From: Hymenolepis diminuta
Lineage: Eukaryota > Platyhelminthes > Cestoda > Cyclophyllidea > Hymenolepididae
Direction of reading: 5' to 3'
NCBI GenBank assembly: GCA_900708905.1
Contig: CAADRB010000029.1
Location: 471,924 to 535,923, forward strand
Length of the DNA: 64,000 nucleotides
Both the position numbers and the translations under genes were made by a program. Positions 25,801 through 38,700 of this stretch are shown here, in pieces. The notes beneath the pieces were generated by a model. That model did no database searches. It was not told the origin of the DNA and saw only the letters and a program-made list of their open reading frames with translations. Position 1 is the stretch's first letter. The number at the start of each line of letters is the position of its first letter.

Positions 25801-28800
25801 TTTTAACGTTATCTGATTATTTATGGATAATACAAAAGAGTGAGTATTGTTTAATGAAAATAGTATTGTAAACAAATATGAATAATGGAAAGGAAAATGT
25901 ATTTAAATGCAGATGTTAGAATATACGCTATTTGAATTGACAGATAATCGAAAGTATCTCAGATAAAGCAATATATCTTCCTAAAAACAGCCTAATCAAG
26001 TTTTTCACATAGGTTGACACTTCCCATTAACTTGAATTATTATCTGCTCATCAATATATAAAATTTTTTATCATCAACGAACTTCAGCTTTCAAATAGTT
26101 TCAAACACAAAATATATATCCCTTTAAGGACTAAATATCAAGAAAAATAAAATTTCGTGGCACATTTTTCACATTATGTATTTAGAACAATTTCAATTTT
26201 GTTTCGTTAAAATTTCACTCACCTACCATACCGTAAAAGTTTAGTACAGACCACATAACTTGATCGCCTGTAAACCAAAAACATATTGAATCAAATTAAA
26301 AATCTTTCTAATAAATGGCACAATCATCTAACAGCTAAATTTATTCTGAATTGCGAGACAATTAACGAAATTCATTCTAGCGAAATACTGATTACATGAA
26401 TTTTGCCATTTTTGTTTTTAATATTTTACATTTGGCAATCGAAGGTTACATCTCTTCATAAAAATAATTACTTCATACCTCCATCCCTTACTTTTCAGTA
26501 TTTTTCCAAGCTTTCGTTCTGCTCTAAATGTAAGATTAATTAAGGAAAAGTTAATTGAAATAACATCAAAATAAATTACTCAAATAAAAATCAGAACTTA
26601 CCGGCCTTCAGAGTAAAATTCTGATGTATCAAAATAGTTAACTCCACTGTTGTAGGCTAAGGTAGTTATCTTTTCTGCCATCTAAAACCGAGTTTAAAAT
26701 AAAACATTTTTTATAATTTTACATAAAGGTAGAGATGCGGTGAGTAATTTGCTGATGTTTCTAGCAAATTTATACATCCATTCATAGCAATATAAAATTC
26801 CAAAAAGGAAAATCCACTTGTACCATAGTACAGCAAATCCCGAGATTTTTTCTTTTAGTCGTAGAGTCACAAATGGAGTAGGTATTCAAGTGAAATAATT
26901 TGAGCATGTTACATTGATATTACTTATTAGCACTAGCATTTTGCAAGTGGTTGAAAATTTGTTATTTAATCTAATTGCATTATGTTAAAAAATAAGACCT
27001 AAAAAATCACACTGAGATGTTTAAAATATCTCCTTAATTATGGGAATCTAATTCTTCATTTCTAGTGTTTTACCACCAATAACCATTTCCTTTGAGGTTT
27101 ATCATCGGCCATAATGAACATAACAACAATCATTTGCCGCTTGACTAGAAACAGGAGCTGGTTGGGTAAAGTAATGATCATTTATCGCATTTAGATTCAT
27201 TATTACGACTTACTTCATCGGAAATTTGACCACCAAATGTTACCGCTGTTCCTGTGAAGGAAAGAAAGTAAGTGAGCACCAGGCAAAGATTTTTTGCAAA
27301 ATAACCCACACAAATTGACTCGTTCATTCAAGGAAAAAAAGCAAAGAGAACAAAGATAATTTGAACAAAGGCAATTAGTAGGACAGTTTTATTCTTTTGG
27401 TGGTTATCCAAACATGAAGAATTTATTACAGAGTAATATCATTTGTAGAATAAATTAAAAATTATAAAGATGTGGCACTGTCCATTAATTTATAAATAAA
27501 GTAAATTGCAATACAAAAAGTGAGCTGCTGTGGATAATTATTTCCATTTTAATGTCTTAAAAATAATGGAAAAGAGCCCATTTCATGAAATATAAGCGGA
27601 AATGTGAAAAGGCACACGATTTTTGTTTTATTATGGCAGCTCAGAATAAGTAATAATAATTGATTAAAATTGTCACTTTTGTTTAAATATCGTCATATTG
27701 TTCTTTGACATCTCATAAATTTTTGCAATTTAATTAAATATTAAAGATTAATATTTACTAATAAACTTATTTTGTGCTGATTATCATTTAATTAAGTGAA
27801 GTGTTATCACAAGACTTCCAGTAAATACAAATACACATGATGCAAAATTTTGTACTTCTCAGTTTATACGACTCTTTTGTTAATAAACGTATACAAAATC
27901 AATCGTAAGTGGACTATTAACAGGTAAATTTGTTTAAATTCCTTATTAAATGCTCTAAAGATGTACAAATTAAAATGTAATATTTGCCACAGCTAAAGTC
28001 AAAACAGTTTAAAATAAGATATTTGCTTCTAACTAATTAAGTATATTTTGAAGATGTATTTTTACAGTATTTTAAATAAAATTTTATTACTATTTAACAC
28101 TTACCCGAGTTATTGACTATGAATTAATAACTTATGCTCCACAACTTAATTTGAGTAGAAAATTATTTTATTTAATGGCTTCGTTAGCCCTCAAAAAAAG
28201 ATAAGAAAGCTAATATTATAAATGGGTTAAAATAATAAAAATTTAAAAAAATTATGAAGACTCGCCAAGTCCTAGGCATGAAACCTTTAATCCCGTCCCT
28301 CCAAGTCTCCTAAAATGAAAAAGGCCACCAATTACACACATTGAATTTTGAATAAATATAAGATAAGTAGGTTATTAAATACGTAAAACTAATTGCCTTC
28401 AGTTATCAATTTTACAAATTACATACAAGTTTCAAGTGTTTTGTTGATTGCTGAGATATAATTGTAATGGAGAATGAAAGAAACCGTAATGTCTATTCGT
28501 GAATTACCTTTCAGGTTGTAGCAGAAGATCTGTCCATTTTTTAATTTGAATTAAAGTGAAAATTTTGTCAAAAATGCATTTATTTTGTGTCCAACATAGT
28601 CACTATTTTTATAAATAATATCTTCCCATCTTGCCATAAGCTTTCTGGTTCTTTCTTCATTGAATTTAGCCACTTTGGACTCAAAACAAAAACTAGCTTC
28701 ACTTCGACCTCTTCTCTCGAACTAAGCCTTTGTCCCATTAAATGATTCTGTAAGCTCCTGAAAGATGAAAATCGATTGGTGCAAGATCGAGAGAATATGG

Positions 28801-31800
28801 TGGATGATGCATGACTTCCCAGCCAAAATCTTCAACGAGATTTTTGGTTGCTCTTGAAGTGTGTGGCCTGGCATTGTCATGGTGTAGAAACACTCCTTTT
28901 CGATTGATCAAAGAAGACCGTTTTTCCTGCCTTCCGTTAACTACTTTTAAACAAGTTAGCTGCTCACGGTAAACTTCACATGTTATTGTTCGATCGTCAC
29001 CCATTAGTTCATAATAAACAATTCCCTTCAAATTCCACCATACACACAAAAGAATTTGTTTCGGGTGCAGTCCCGAGTCGTTTCAGTTATGAAGTTGGCT
29101 TTGAACCACTGTCTTGACTTAGCCGCTGCCTTTTGCGCTTAACATAGTTGTTAAGGACCCACTTCTCCACCTCCCATCGCTCTCAGTTATGATTGGGTCT
29201 AAAAAGGATGCCCAAAGTTCACGAGAAAGCAGTGAAACAACAGGTCACACGCTGTTACTTGTTGATTTCTGACAACTCGTGTGGGGCCCACTTCCCAGCC
29301 TTTGAGACTTTCCCAACCAAGTCTTTTCATTTCCCTATATGATCTTATGGTGGCTTACGTTAAAATTTTTGCTCAGTTCTCTAGTAGTGTAGATTGGATT
29401 TTCATCAATAGCAACTTGCATTTGCTCAGAATTGAGTTTCAGACTGAAGTCACCCTTTTTGAAACGTGAAAACGAAGACCACCTTTTGCAGGTCTTTTCA
29501 TTCACATCATCATTTCCATAAGTGTCCTTGAGTGTTTTTGCTGCTGAGCTTGCTGTATTTCCCTCATGAAATTCAAGAAGTAAAATATGTCTGATATGTT
29601 CTTTATGTGGAGTGTACATTAGGGCTAGAAATAGTTATTAATAACGAAAGAAGGAAGAAATAATATTTTATTAATTATCATAGATAAACATACCGCATTA
29701 ACAAGCTAAATTCAAGTAACCATGCTCTAAACACATAGCTCAAAAAGTGGACAGAATTCCTGTTACAACCTGATAATTTGGTTAGTGATGGGGAAATGTT
29801 TTTTAACTATTAAATTTATAATTAGTAACTCATTGGTCGCAATCTTTAAGACAGAGCGTGAGTTTAAAATCCATAGTTTCATTAATTTAATAAAATCTAG
29901 ATAAAAATATTCACCGATTATATTTAAAACAAAATATTTTAAATAATATACCAATAATTTTAAAACATGCCTTATATTGTGCCCCTAACCAATTTGTTTA
30001 AAGATGAAGTGCCCTTCTGTGTGGCAATTTCTCCTTATTCATATTACCCTTTAGGCTTCCTTGGTATATGTCCTTATCCAACCAATCCCCATACATACGT
30101 GTTTAACTTAGGTATTCATTTGACCCCTATGGATGTGGTCGTTCAAACCACCACTTAGTCTTTCCAAAACGTGATTTATATTTTATAATTACAATTAGCT
30201 CTCCGCTATGCGGAGTTTTCCGTTCAGACTTCCTGCTTTCCGTCAAAACTTCTGCTTTATATTCTAAGGCGTCCGAAAAGCATAATACCGCAAATTTAAA
30301 ATCGTTTCATCCTCTTCATTTTATCAAATTATTCATGATCGTGATTTATTTATTTAATAGTCAACTTTTCCGAATTTTAATTCACACAACTTTTAAATGA
30401 ATGTGCAACTACAGCATTTTCACAAAAGTTATTCTCTATAAAGAAAGAAGACTGACAGTACGGTTAATTAATTCAGACAAAACTTGCAAAATGAAAGGTA
30501 ATTAATTTTAAAAATTGTGCAAAAAATGAGGTAGGAAATTAAAAATGTATAATCTAAATATTTTTATGATATTATTATGTATTCTTTTAATTTAAACATT
30601 GAAATAATTAACTGCAAGTTCCTACATGACATGGATGTTTTAATAATCGATTACCAAAAAATTAATAAATATACTAATTTACAAGGAAAAAGACAATACA
30701 GAATATTCACAAATTTTGTTGAAAATATATATTTATGGACGAATTTCTTGTATAAAAGCAGTCACATTGCTGCCGTTATTGCACCAATAAAATTATTAAA
30801 TATATAAAATTGTTATGGATAGTTGATATAACACTTTGCCTGCATCATCTCTCACGATCGTATCTTTAATATAATCTGAAACATTGAACTCACATGAATT
30901 TATTTTAGTTAAACATTCAGTTCAGACGAGAGGGAAAATTTTCAACATCTACTATCACAGAATTCAAGTATTAATAAATATGAAATTCATAGCAGTAATA
31001 ATATGTGATTTTCCATGAATAAATATGTACAGCTGATTTTATTCACCTATTTAAATAAAAACACAGATTTCAATAATAGTTGCTAATAACACCTGAATTG
31101 TGTAGAGGTCAAATGTCAATTTGCACATCTCTAGTTAAACGCATACGTATGCTAAGTAAGAGATCCCCAGGTTGATGCCTATCGCTGAATACCCAGTGAA
31201 GTGCACTGATTAATTGTCCTTATATACTTCTCTCTCTGATACATTTGACCCTAGGTCTCACTTAAACAACTTTGTTAACAAATCACAATTTTGATGGCCC
31301 TATTTACATTACCTAACACTAATATAAAATGCCCGATGTTAATATAAATGATACATCAAATCAGCGGGATGACGAGCGCTTTCAGGTGATGGAAGATGAT
31401 ATACACAGAAACATTTGGACTATTTGGACTAGCCTATGTGGACTATTTGCAGGCTTTTCAGATACCCAAAATGCATAATGCATATTAAAAATCTTTACAC
31501 AATTTATGTGACTCTGTTGGTTTGACTTCAGTGTTTGAATACATCCACGAATTTAAAATTTCAAGGTGAGGAAAGTTATTTAATTTAAATGGTCTTTTTG
31601 AAATTAACTGTAAAGTATCTTGAAGGAATCAAAGTGTAAATGATATTTTAGAAGGATATTGATATGAATATATATTGCGTTTATAGACTCAAAAACAACA
31701 ACAAAAATAAATTAAACATTTACCGTTGCATTGATTATTTATACGAAAACGTAAACCAAAAAACTTAAACCAACGGTAATAATTACTAAAACTTTCAGAG

Positions 31801-32186
31801 TCATAAAGTTGCTTGAATTTATTCTAGTGCCTCCCATCACAAAATAAATATAATTTAAAATATGGAAATAATTTTTATTCACAGAAATTGATTGTAACTG
31901 CTAAAAACACAATCTTTGTTTGCATGTTTTATCTCCGAAATTAATCAGCAAAGGCAAAATTTATTAAAGATGGGAAAATAAAATGAAAAGACATAAGAAT
32001 TTGGATAAACCAAAACTACAAATGGAAATAAAATTCACATTTTAAACGTCAAAAATTTAGCCGTTATATTTAAGTTCAGTTAAACATAGCATCGTTTTAT
32101 GATATTATAGCCGATTCGTTTGATACTTCAATCATATCATAAACGATTTAACGATAAAATGAAAAGTATGTTTACCTATATTGCAT
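16877..32186 (-). CDS. KCNAB: Voltage-gated K+ channel beta subunit (aldo-keto reductase family 6)
   Basis: Thirteen coding exons on the minus strand: 32186-32176, 28309-28266, 27251-27214, 26681-26602, 26523-26479, 26267-26223, 25517-25474, 23733-23558, 19296-19176, 18798-18704, 18401-18281, 17663-17575, 16963-16877; 996 nt, 331 aa, every junction in phase. It follows human KCNAB2 throughout: LKVSCLGLGTAVTFGGQISD, TLAYNSGVNYFDTSEFYSEG, SRKRIIEG, SLERLQLDYVD, FYWGTSNWS, RARGLLSGKY-like APLARGLLSGKY, YSRASL, ILGAATVDQLQENLGAL. Family role: a cytosolic tetramer with an NADPH-dependent aldo-keto reductase fold that binds the T1 domain of Kv channels and tunes gating. Asp49, Tyr54 and Lys82 of the AKR tetrad are present. 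The fourth position (Asn158 in mammals) is Ala122, and the conserved Trp of the WSPLACG motif is absent, so catalysis may be weak or lost. Intron 2 uses a GC donor (28265-28264). Introns 1 and 8 hold mariner-type elements. The start ATG has an in-frame ORF upstream (see findings), so an extended N-terminus is possible. Confidence 0.92.
19463..20757 (-). mobile_element. Degenerate Tc1/mariner-superfamily transposon
   Basis: About 1.3 kb inside a Kv-beta intron. The ends are imperfect inverted repeats: plus-strand 19463-19489 (GAGGGTGCATAAGGCATCTG...) against the complement of 20729-20757 (GAGAGAGTGCGTAAGGTATCTG...), each flanked by TA, the target of this superfamily. The interior reads on the minus strand as transposase pieces in shifting frames. 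These include LRYKFHAFF, QEECLIRVKQLLNKLDHPEK, an EGHVMTPQFF block, VETLQAIIVKPPRIDGVANG, GAIEMKV.EHPHNTK and a C-terminal RLRTRIESVIEAEGRYID. Several frameshifts and stops show it is dead. It is an old copy of an element type widespread in invertebrate genomes; the exact family cannot be fixed by eye. Confidence 0.85.
19571..20640 (-). pseudogene. Broken Tc1/mariner-type transposase
   Basis: Open fragments at 20333-20139, 20278-19925, 19967-19737 and 19756-19571 succeed each other on the minus strand in different frames and together cover most of a DDE transposase. Upstream sequence to about 20640 still encodes recognisable N-terminal helix-turn-helix region debris (for example MSDILPKIFKCL and LRYKFHAF). 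No intact frame remains. Confidence 0.75.
28264..28265 (-). other. KCNAB: GC splice donor (GC-AG intron, Kv-beta intron 2)
   Basis: Exon 28309-28266 ends ...GGACTTG and is followed by GCGAGT instead of GT. Only a cut here joins in frame to the exon at 27251 and restores the invariant LGLGT of the family. The intron ends CAG. It is a GC-AG intron of the major class. Confidence 0.7.
28511..29773 (-). mobile_element. Degenerate mariner element with both inverted repeats
   Basis: 1.26 kb, the normal mariner size, in Kv-beta intron 1. The left end 28511-28545 starts TCAGGTTGTAGCAGAAGATC. The right end, read on the other strand from 29773, starts TCAGGTTGTAACAGGAATTC; the two repeats agree at most positions over about 32 bp. 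A TA follows the right end, while the left flank TA is not intact. The interior encodes, on the minus strand, the mariner N-terminal paired-like domain (HIRHILLLEFHEGNTASSAA) and the catalytic DDE region with HHDNARPHTS and HPPYSLDLAPIDFHL. A diverged C-terminus reads GQRLSSREEVEVK and ESLWQDG. Frameshifts separate the blocks, so it is not autonomous. Confidence 0.9.
28590..29619 (-). pseudogene. Broken mariner transposase
   Basis: An N-terminal fragment (29619-29335) and a catalytic fragment (29049-28738) are in separate frames with a damaged linker, followed by a readable but shifted C-terminus to about 28590. The second Asp lies in HHDNARPH and the third in SLDLAPIDFH, the DD34D arrangement of true mariners. 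The first Asp region (VWWNLKGIVYYELM) has lost the usual WD. This is a decayed copy, not an active gene. Confidence 0.85.
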
Positions 32187-32210
32187 GTTGAATGAAAGTA
32201 AAATCCGATA

Positions 32211-32390
32211 TTAAAGATTCTCTTTGGTAATTGTTAGTTGGTCTACCTTCAGCAGAAGATTTTGCATTTCTATTTCCAAGTTATTATTGCAACATAAGCC
32301 AATTGGAATGTGATTATTAGGCAAATCAGCAGCTTGTTCTCTGATTGGCTGGCTATCCTGCCCGAGGACAAATTCATCAGTTATCCCCAT
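32211..32390 (-). CDS. 59-codon ORF in frame upstream of Kv-beta
   Basis: A Met-initiated frame (start 32390) of 59 codons begins MGITDEFVLGQDSQPIREQA and ends in TAA, 24 nt before and in the same frame as the Kv-beta start at 32186. It is hydrophilic and fairly complex for this AT-rich genome. It could be an upstream ORF in the 5' leader, a Kv-beta N-terminal extension reached by readthrough or alternative splicing (a possible donor AAG|GTAGAC is at 32247/32246), or chance. No homologue is recognised; Kv-beta N-termini are variable in the family. Confidence 0.35.
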   Translation of the reverse strand: MGITDEFVLGQDSQPIREQAADLPNNHIPIGLCCNNNLEIEMQNLLLKVDQLTITKENL

Positions 32391-33734
32391 GGCTGCCAAT
32401 AATATATGGCTTGACTCGAGTGTACAGGCATTTTCACAGCTCTATTTATAATTGCTATGTGATGAAGCTAAATCATACGTAAAGAAAGACCTTATTTTAG
32501 TAGTCCACACAAACATCTATTTCGCTATTACCGATAAATATCATATCGTTTTTGAGAGTGTCCCTCTGACTTATAAACGTATCCCTCCTCTTACCGAAAT
32601 TAACGAGTTCAATTGGTCATAAATGGCTATTGAACCCATCACGTTTGGATAAATGAAAATGCACATTGACCAGTACGTAATAAACGTGTAAGAAATGTAT
32701 AATTATTATTGTCCGTTTCAACCGGAAAACTTTACCAGTTCTAAATGTGGAAAAAATTTAAATAAGAGGAGTAATAAAAAAAATCCAGTAAGGGGTGAAA
32801 AGCGGAAGGGATCAAGGATAAATAGTAAATGGAATCAAGGTATTAAGAGATTTACTTTATTCGAAATCTGGAACTCAACTCTTCTATATGAAGCATGATT
32901 TAATGTTCTAATTTATTTATTTAACTTCCATATTTATGGATGGAATCGGACCTTGTTGGCCGATTGATTTGTTTTTAAAATTTGCCCTAGAATCTAAAGA
33001 CATTCAAAATGAAATCCGAAAAATGGATGGAAATTTTAAAAATTAAATACATATGAACCAGAAGGACGAGAATTAGGTTTACGTAATCATTTATGATTTA
33101 ATATTTTTCCGCAAATATATTCCAAATATATCTTATAACCACTGACGATTTTCGATCCTCATATATTCTCCTTAAGAACGGAGTAAATAATTCATTTAAG
33201 CAGCTATCAAATCAGTTGTGCTATCTGCATATATATTAATTACGAAGTTCTAGATAAAAATGCATTAATTTATTATTTATTAAGCCGATTAAAAGGTGAT
33301 TAACAATACTGCTTCACATATGATTGAATCACTTTCACATTTCAATTACTTTATTGGTGATTTAATAACTAATACCTACATGATAAATATCAATTAGCCA
33401 CAAATAATATGAGTGACAAGAATAATTAAAATAATTTTGCTTATAAGATTTTTCAAATTAAATAAACAACTTACGCCAGTTATAATGTGTTTTAACAGAT
33501 TATGTCACCTAAATGAATTCAAATACATTATCAAATCTTAAAAGTGAGTTTTGAAAAACAACTAAACCACACCAAACCCACATTTTGAATATGCTTCCGC
33601 ATTAACCAATTCAAAATTGATGTAAAAAGGGATCATTAAAGTATGAGTTCTTCCTAGTTTTGGATTCATGTAACGCTTGTTAGAGTGGATTAAAGCAAGG
33701 CATCGGAATATTGTGCAGTTTAATTTAGCATCCT

Positions 33735-33822
33735 GGGCATCGATTTTTTCAGATAGTGCACCAGCGACACAGTGTTTAGCATGTTCTTCTGCGAAATTGG
33801 GGATTACGGGTTCGATTCTCGT
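33735..33822 (+). repeat. tRNA-derived SINE-like head
   Basis: Contains a Pol III B-box GGGTTCGATTCTCG inside a good T-arm (ACGGG loop CTCGT) and, about 45 nt before it, an A-box-like GCGACACAGTGTTTAGCA. The anticodon and acceptor arms do not fold as a proper tRNA, so this is a tRNA relic or SINE rather than a functional tRNA. Related A-box-like pieces lie at 41634-41668, 43790-43815 (minus) and 52870-52892; a B-box is at 42630-42644. Confidence 0.4.
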
Positions 33823-33989
33823 GACACATAGCAAGTGGAATTGTCAATCATGCGGGTTTAGGTTGGTAAATAGAAAGGACACAACAATTCGAATTTCCTT
33901 ACGAAAGCGACTCCATGATGATATTCTTCAATTTAAGTAAGTATTGGAAAATACTTCATCAATTGCGTAGTGATCATGATGCACCTCGG

Positions 33990-34055
33990 CCAAGTCAGAT
34001 ATTACGAGAATGATGTCCTACGCTACACGTTCAGTGACGTGAACGGCCAAAGCAT
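33990..34055 (+). repeat. Short dispersed repeat, copy A
   Basis: Aligns at roughly 70% by eye with 52230-52292 around the shared TACACGTTCAGTGA core. It lies 170 bp after the SINE-like head and may be that element's body. No coding frame. Confidence 0.4.
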
Positions 34056-37000
34056 TGGTTCCTTATAAGAGATCCGAGTTACCTACCTCTATCCAATTCA
34101 AGTGTTATTAGCACCTCCCTTAGTGGTGCTTGGGAATCAGCATATTCCACAGCGATATATCAGTAATTTTTAATGGGAATGCATGTATAATTCTAAGCCT
34201 GGATGAAAATTATGCTTTATATAATGATGTGGCCTTTTTCAAAACCTCCTAGCGCTTTTCTGACAGTATTGACCGTAAATGTCAAAAGAATCATAAAATT
34301 GCTGCTTTCACCAGTAAAACTACTAGTGACTAACTAAATAATACCATGAAACAATTTATGCAATTAAGTGATTATTATTTCTTAATTTTCTAATCGATTT
34401 ATCAAGGTTAATTATCACAAATATATTGAGATTGAAGGATCGTTTTCAATAAATTCTTCAAAAGTTATTTTCGAAGCAAGGATTTGTTAAAATGGTTCTA
34501 TATAATACTTTTTCCATGTTCAAATGCATGGGTAAGCTGAGAATGGTGTATTTCACCCTTTTGTGCCAGAGGGCAGTTGAGTATAGATTATTGATTTTCG
34601 TTCGCCTCTGCCTTGGGCTGACTCAACTAATTTGCCTTATTATCCACAGCCCGATTTTCATATGCTCTGCGCCAACACTATTCTCGCGCTTGATCTCCCT
34701 CTCTCTTTTTATGCCTCAATCTTCATTCCTTTTATCTCCTCCTCCGGCATTTGTACTGTTGTTCTCACAATATGCCCTAGTGTCCTATCGATCTCCAGTA
34801 TTCAGATATGGGAAATTTTGTAATTTTGTTAGTCCTTATGACGATCCGGAAAACCTTGAAAACAAAAAGCGATAAAGGGTAGTTAGGAGGGCAGCTTTGG
34901 AGCCCCAACAACGCAAAAGCAATTGAAAACATAATTCTTTTAAAAGAGTAAACAAAACTATCTTTGACGCCAATGAGCCATAATAATATGTGACTGGATT
35001 GTCGTAAATGCCTGTGTAAATGTGATATATATTAGCATCCGATTCTACATGATGCTTCTGCCAAATACAAATCAATTAATGAGTAAGGATGGGGAAGAGG
35101 CTTACAACAGTTTATCTTGTTCGACAACTAGCAATATGAGAACTTCTAATAAAATATTAATGACTGATAGTAAAGTTGGTTAATGAACAATTTATCCATT
35201 CTGCTTCCAAGAATCTGTTCCAAAGCGCAGAAAGGAGACAACACATCCAATAACCAGAAAAACTGTGTTATAACTGTACATAAATTTTTCTACCATCAAA
35301 GAAACTTGACTAGTAAAAGCCTTTGGTTCTTAACTTATCGTTATAGCACTTGACATGTCTCTATTATTAACAAAATACACACTCATAACAAAACAGTGTG
35401 TAAAGTGGAATGAAAATCAGTCCAACCTAATGACATTTTTATTTTATAATATAGCTTGTTTTCATGTTATTCAATATGACCTTGCTTTTGTACTCATGTA
35501 GCGAACATATTTAATCGCCTTCTCGTCTGCGACATCTCGCGGATCTTAATAAAGAGAACACAGTGTCGATCACCATACAGAAAACTTGAGAGAATATCCC
35601 TCCACAAAAACGGGTGAAACTGACGACGACGGATAATGAATGTGATAAAACAAGACAAAAATCCAATGAAGGGAAACCATAAGAAAACGATAGTCCTTTT
35701 TCATCCCGTCCTCATGAAGTTATCATTTCCTGTACAAAACGTCTAAAAACAGACTGGCGAAAATTTTTGGATGTTTTCTACGTGAAGAGTTTGATATTTT
35801 GCTGTTTTAAAGGCTCAGACTCACATTTTGCAATATTTGCTTATGCATTTTTACTAAATACTGAGTAATTTACAGGTTTAATTCCTGTTTTAACTATTCC
35901 TATAATGTTAGATTGTCGGATGTGACCAGTTATTATTACTATTACAAATTCTAATGCAAAAAAACTGTAATTTTTAATGGCGGAAAGCAACTGAAATTGG
36001 TTTAGAGAAAGCCCAATAGACGATAAAGGGAAGGGAATCGAAAAGGTGCTGAGAGCAACACCAAGGCATCAAAGAGTCTTACTTCTTTTGCTTTTGGACC
36101 TGGGATGTACAGCATTCCCTTAATGGGTAGTTCATGTGTTAAACTTAAAAATTCATTATTCGTCCCCTAGATTGCGCAAATCCTTGTCTAAGATATCAAG
36201 TGTTTTTTTAACCGTTTTTTAATCATGATAGTCAGTTCTGCCACTCCAATTCATTTTGTTTCCAATGGCTGAGAAGGTAAAATGATTTTTCATGACATTC
36301 AATATAGCAGGGATGAGATAGCTTAGAATTAGTCACTTGATCGATTCTTCTGTGAATCCCCTTCTTTTAAAGCTAATTTTATGAAATTAATTTTAAAACT
36401 GAGTGTTTTTCAGGCAGCTTGAAAATTTGAAGCTAAAGTAAACTCAGATTTTACTGTCTCTTGCTTAACGGGATCACCTTCTAGAGGAGAACATTATCCA
36501 AAAATAATATTAGGTCCTTGGAATCCAGCTTGAATAAGTAGGCCACTATGTTGAATAACTGCTCTTGTTCTAAACACATTAAAAGCCGGTTGACTTCCGG
36601 TTGCAATTATTGAGACCTTTGTATGTATATATCACTATGGTTCGATCAAAAACTGTTCTGATTGGACTGACATGAGTTTTTCCCACTGTCACAGTGTTCA
36701 AGTACAGTTCAACCATTTTATAAATAATTCCTTTTCCTATGATATGAGTGAGTTTTTATCAACCCACACTCGTACAGTGCCGCTGGAAATCTGATAATCA
36801 AAGACCACGAACCGGCGAACGAAAATCTGTATTATGATTATTATTCGGTTTCTGGCCAGGTAATACTTCAGCTTTGCCCATCTAAACAAGAGTCTTCTCG
36901 CCTATATTTAATAAATTATTTCCCTCCAACTAAAACTTTCAATCATATCATCTCTTATTATCTCAACTAGGAAAAACTCAATTAACCAATTGTGACCGCA

Positions 37001-38694
37001 TTATGTATTAGTCGCGCAGAAATTGATGTGTATTCCTATCATGCTAGAGGTCATGAGGACCTAATGATTAAAATCATTTATAACTGATAATTAGAGGGGT
37101 TATCCAATGATATTTCCTATCAAACCGGTCTCAGGGCACCTTGTCTCTGCTCAAGATGAATGTATATCATTGGGATTAGAAAATACAATGATCTCGACCC
37201 GATCGCAAACATTTTAATGTTTTTAAACTTAAAATTGTGGGATATTAAATACCTTCCGCCCACGAAAATAGTCTTATATTATTTACCCAAATTCCTATTA
37301 AATTTTGCCGAATAACTCGTACTGTCAGATTATACACGGTGGATGCTTCATCATTCATCAAACAAAAACGCGGAATGATATGTACTAAGACTGACATTTA
37401 CGTTCGTATTAGAAGTATATATTTACTTTGAAAAATACCACAAACGAATGAACCAAAATAGAAAAGGGCAAACAAAGTAATCTCTTATTGTTATGACTCC
37501 ATGATTTGTCCATTAAGGCTAGTTCAATAACTAATATTTGTGGTTGGTTAATTATGGGGATATTTCATTAGAATAATAACTTTTATCATTAAATCCATTC
37601 GATCAACAAAACTGATCAGTTAATATTTGTATTACAAGTACGATTTGGGCATAAAGATGCATAGCTTCGAAATATTTTTGCTGTTCAAATGAACCTAAGT
37701 AACTATTATAAAATTGTATAGACCATATCCACAACGCACTAAACACGTTTTTACGAGAAGCTTGAAGTTCAGACAACCACAAGGTCTCACGATGCGGAAG
37801 GGGATAGTGACCATTGTGACAAGATATATCCTTTGCTTTTCTTAGTCCACCTTTCCATCTTCCGTAATCTCATTAATCTTTGATTTTTCATTCTACATTG
37901 CATTATCAAATAGATCTCCCTTAAAAAATGCCTTATTTAAATCACGCTTTATAAAATGTCAAAAGCACATAATCCTATTCTGGATAGGCAGTTTTGATTA
38001 TTTGGTCATGATTATTAGCGAAAAATTATACAACAAGCCACCAAAATTAGAACTTAAGTATTTACCATACAAATACGTCTAGATGCTCGTATAAAATCCG
38101 TGATATCCAGGCCCTTTGAGTTGGTCATAAGGTAAACTCCCTTTGAGACTCGGTGACCTGCTTGTGATTAACTTTTCCCGTGATATAGTGGGTACATCCA
38201 CAAGATGTTACCTAATCACAAATTAATAAGATGTCATTTATAATCAGGACATGGTATTCCCGAGCCGTTTGAGCGAAGTTTCCAACTGATTATTTTTCGA
38301 GTCTCCCTAATTAAATAACAGGTTTGTTTGATAATTTGCGGTCAAATTTATCACACTTCATTTGTGACTTGAATTCATTACTGGTCAACCAGTCCCTACA
38401 ATCATATTCTATTCCTCTTGAGAATTCTAAAACGTTTCCATTCGTAAATTTGGCTCTTTTCTAAATGTATTTTTATCGTTTCGAGTAGATATTTTTGATT
38501 TCACTCTAAATACAGACTTAGTATCTTTTTACACCAGCCTTCAGAATGTCAATGCCAATGTCCATTTTAAATACCTATGTAGGGCAGCAAATTAAAAGAA
38601 AGTCCCATTATCTAGACCACAAAATTATTATGCTATATTTATCGGGCACCAGAAATCAATTCAAATTGAAAAATAAACAATTTTTAGAGACATA

Positions 38695-38700
38695 TTTATT
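38695..38700 (-). promoter_or_regulatory. PIGM: Poly(A) signal AATAAA of PIGM
   Basis: Canonical hexamer on the minus strand, 74 nt downstream of the PIGM stop codon. Use is inferred from position only. Confidence 0.35.

Noticed and set aside
33735..33822. Functional tRNA gene
   Set aside because: T-arm and B-box are good, but the anticodon and acceptor stems do not form, so it is better read as a tRNA-derived repeat.
34492..34875. 127-codon plus-strand ORF with ATG
   Set aside because: Long for the region, but hydrophobic, pyrimidine-rich and without splice context or family features; similar C/T-rich frames at 743-955 and 12043-12297 suggest composition effects.
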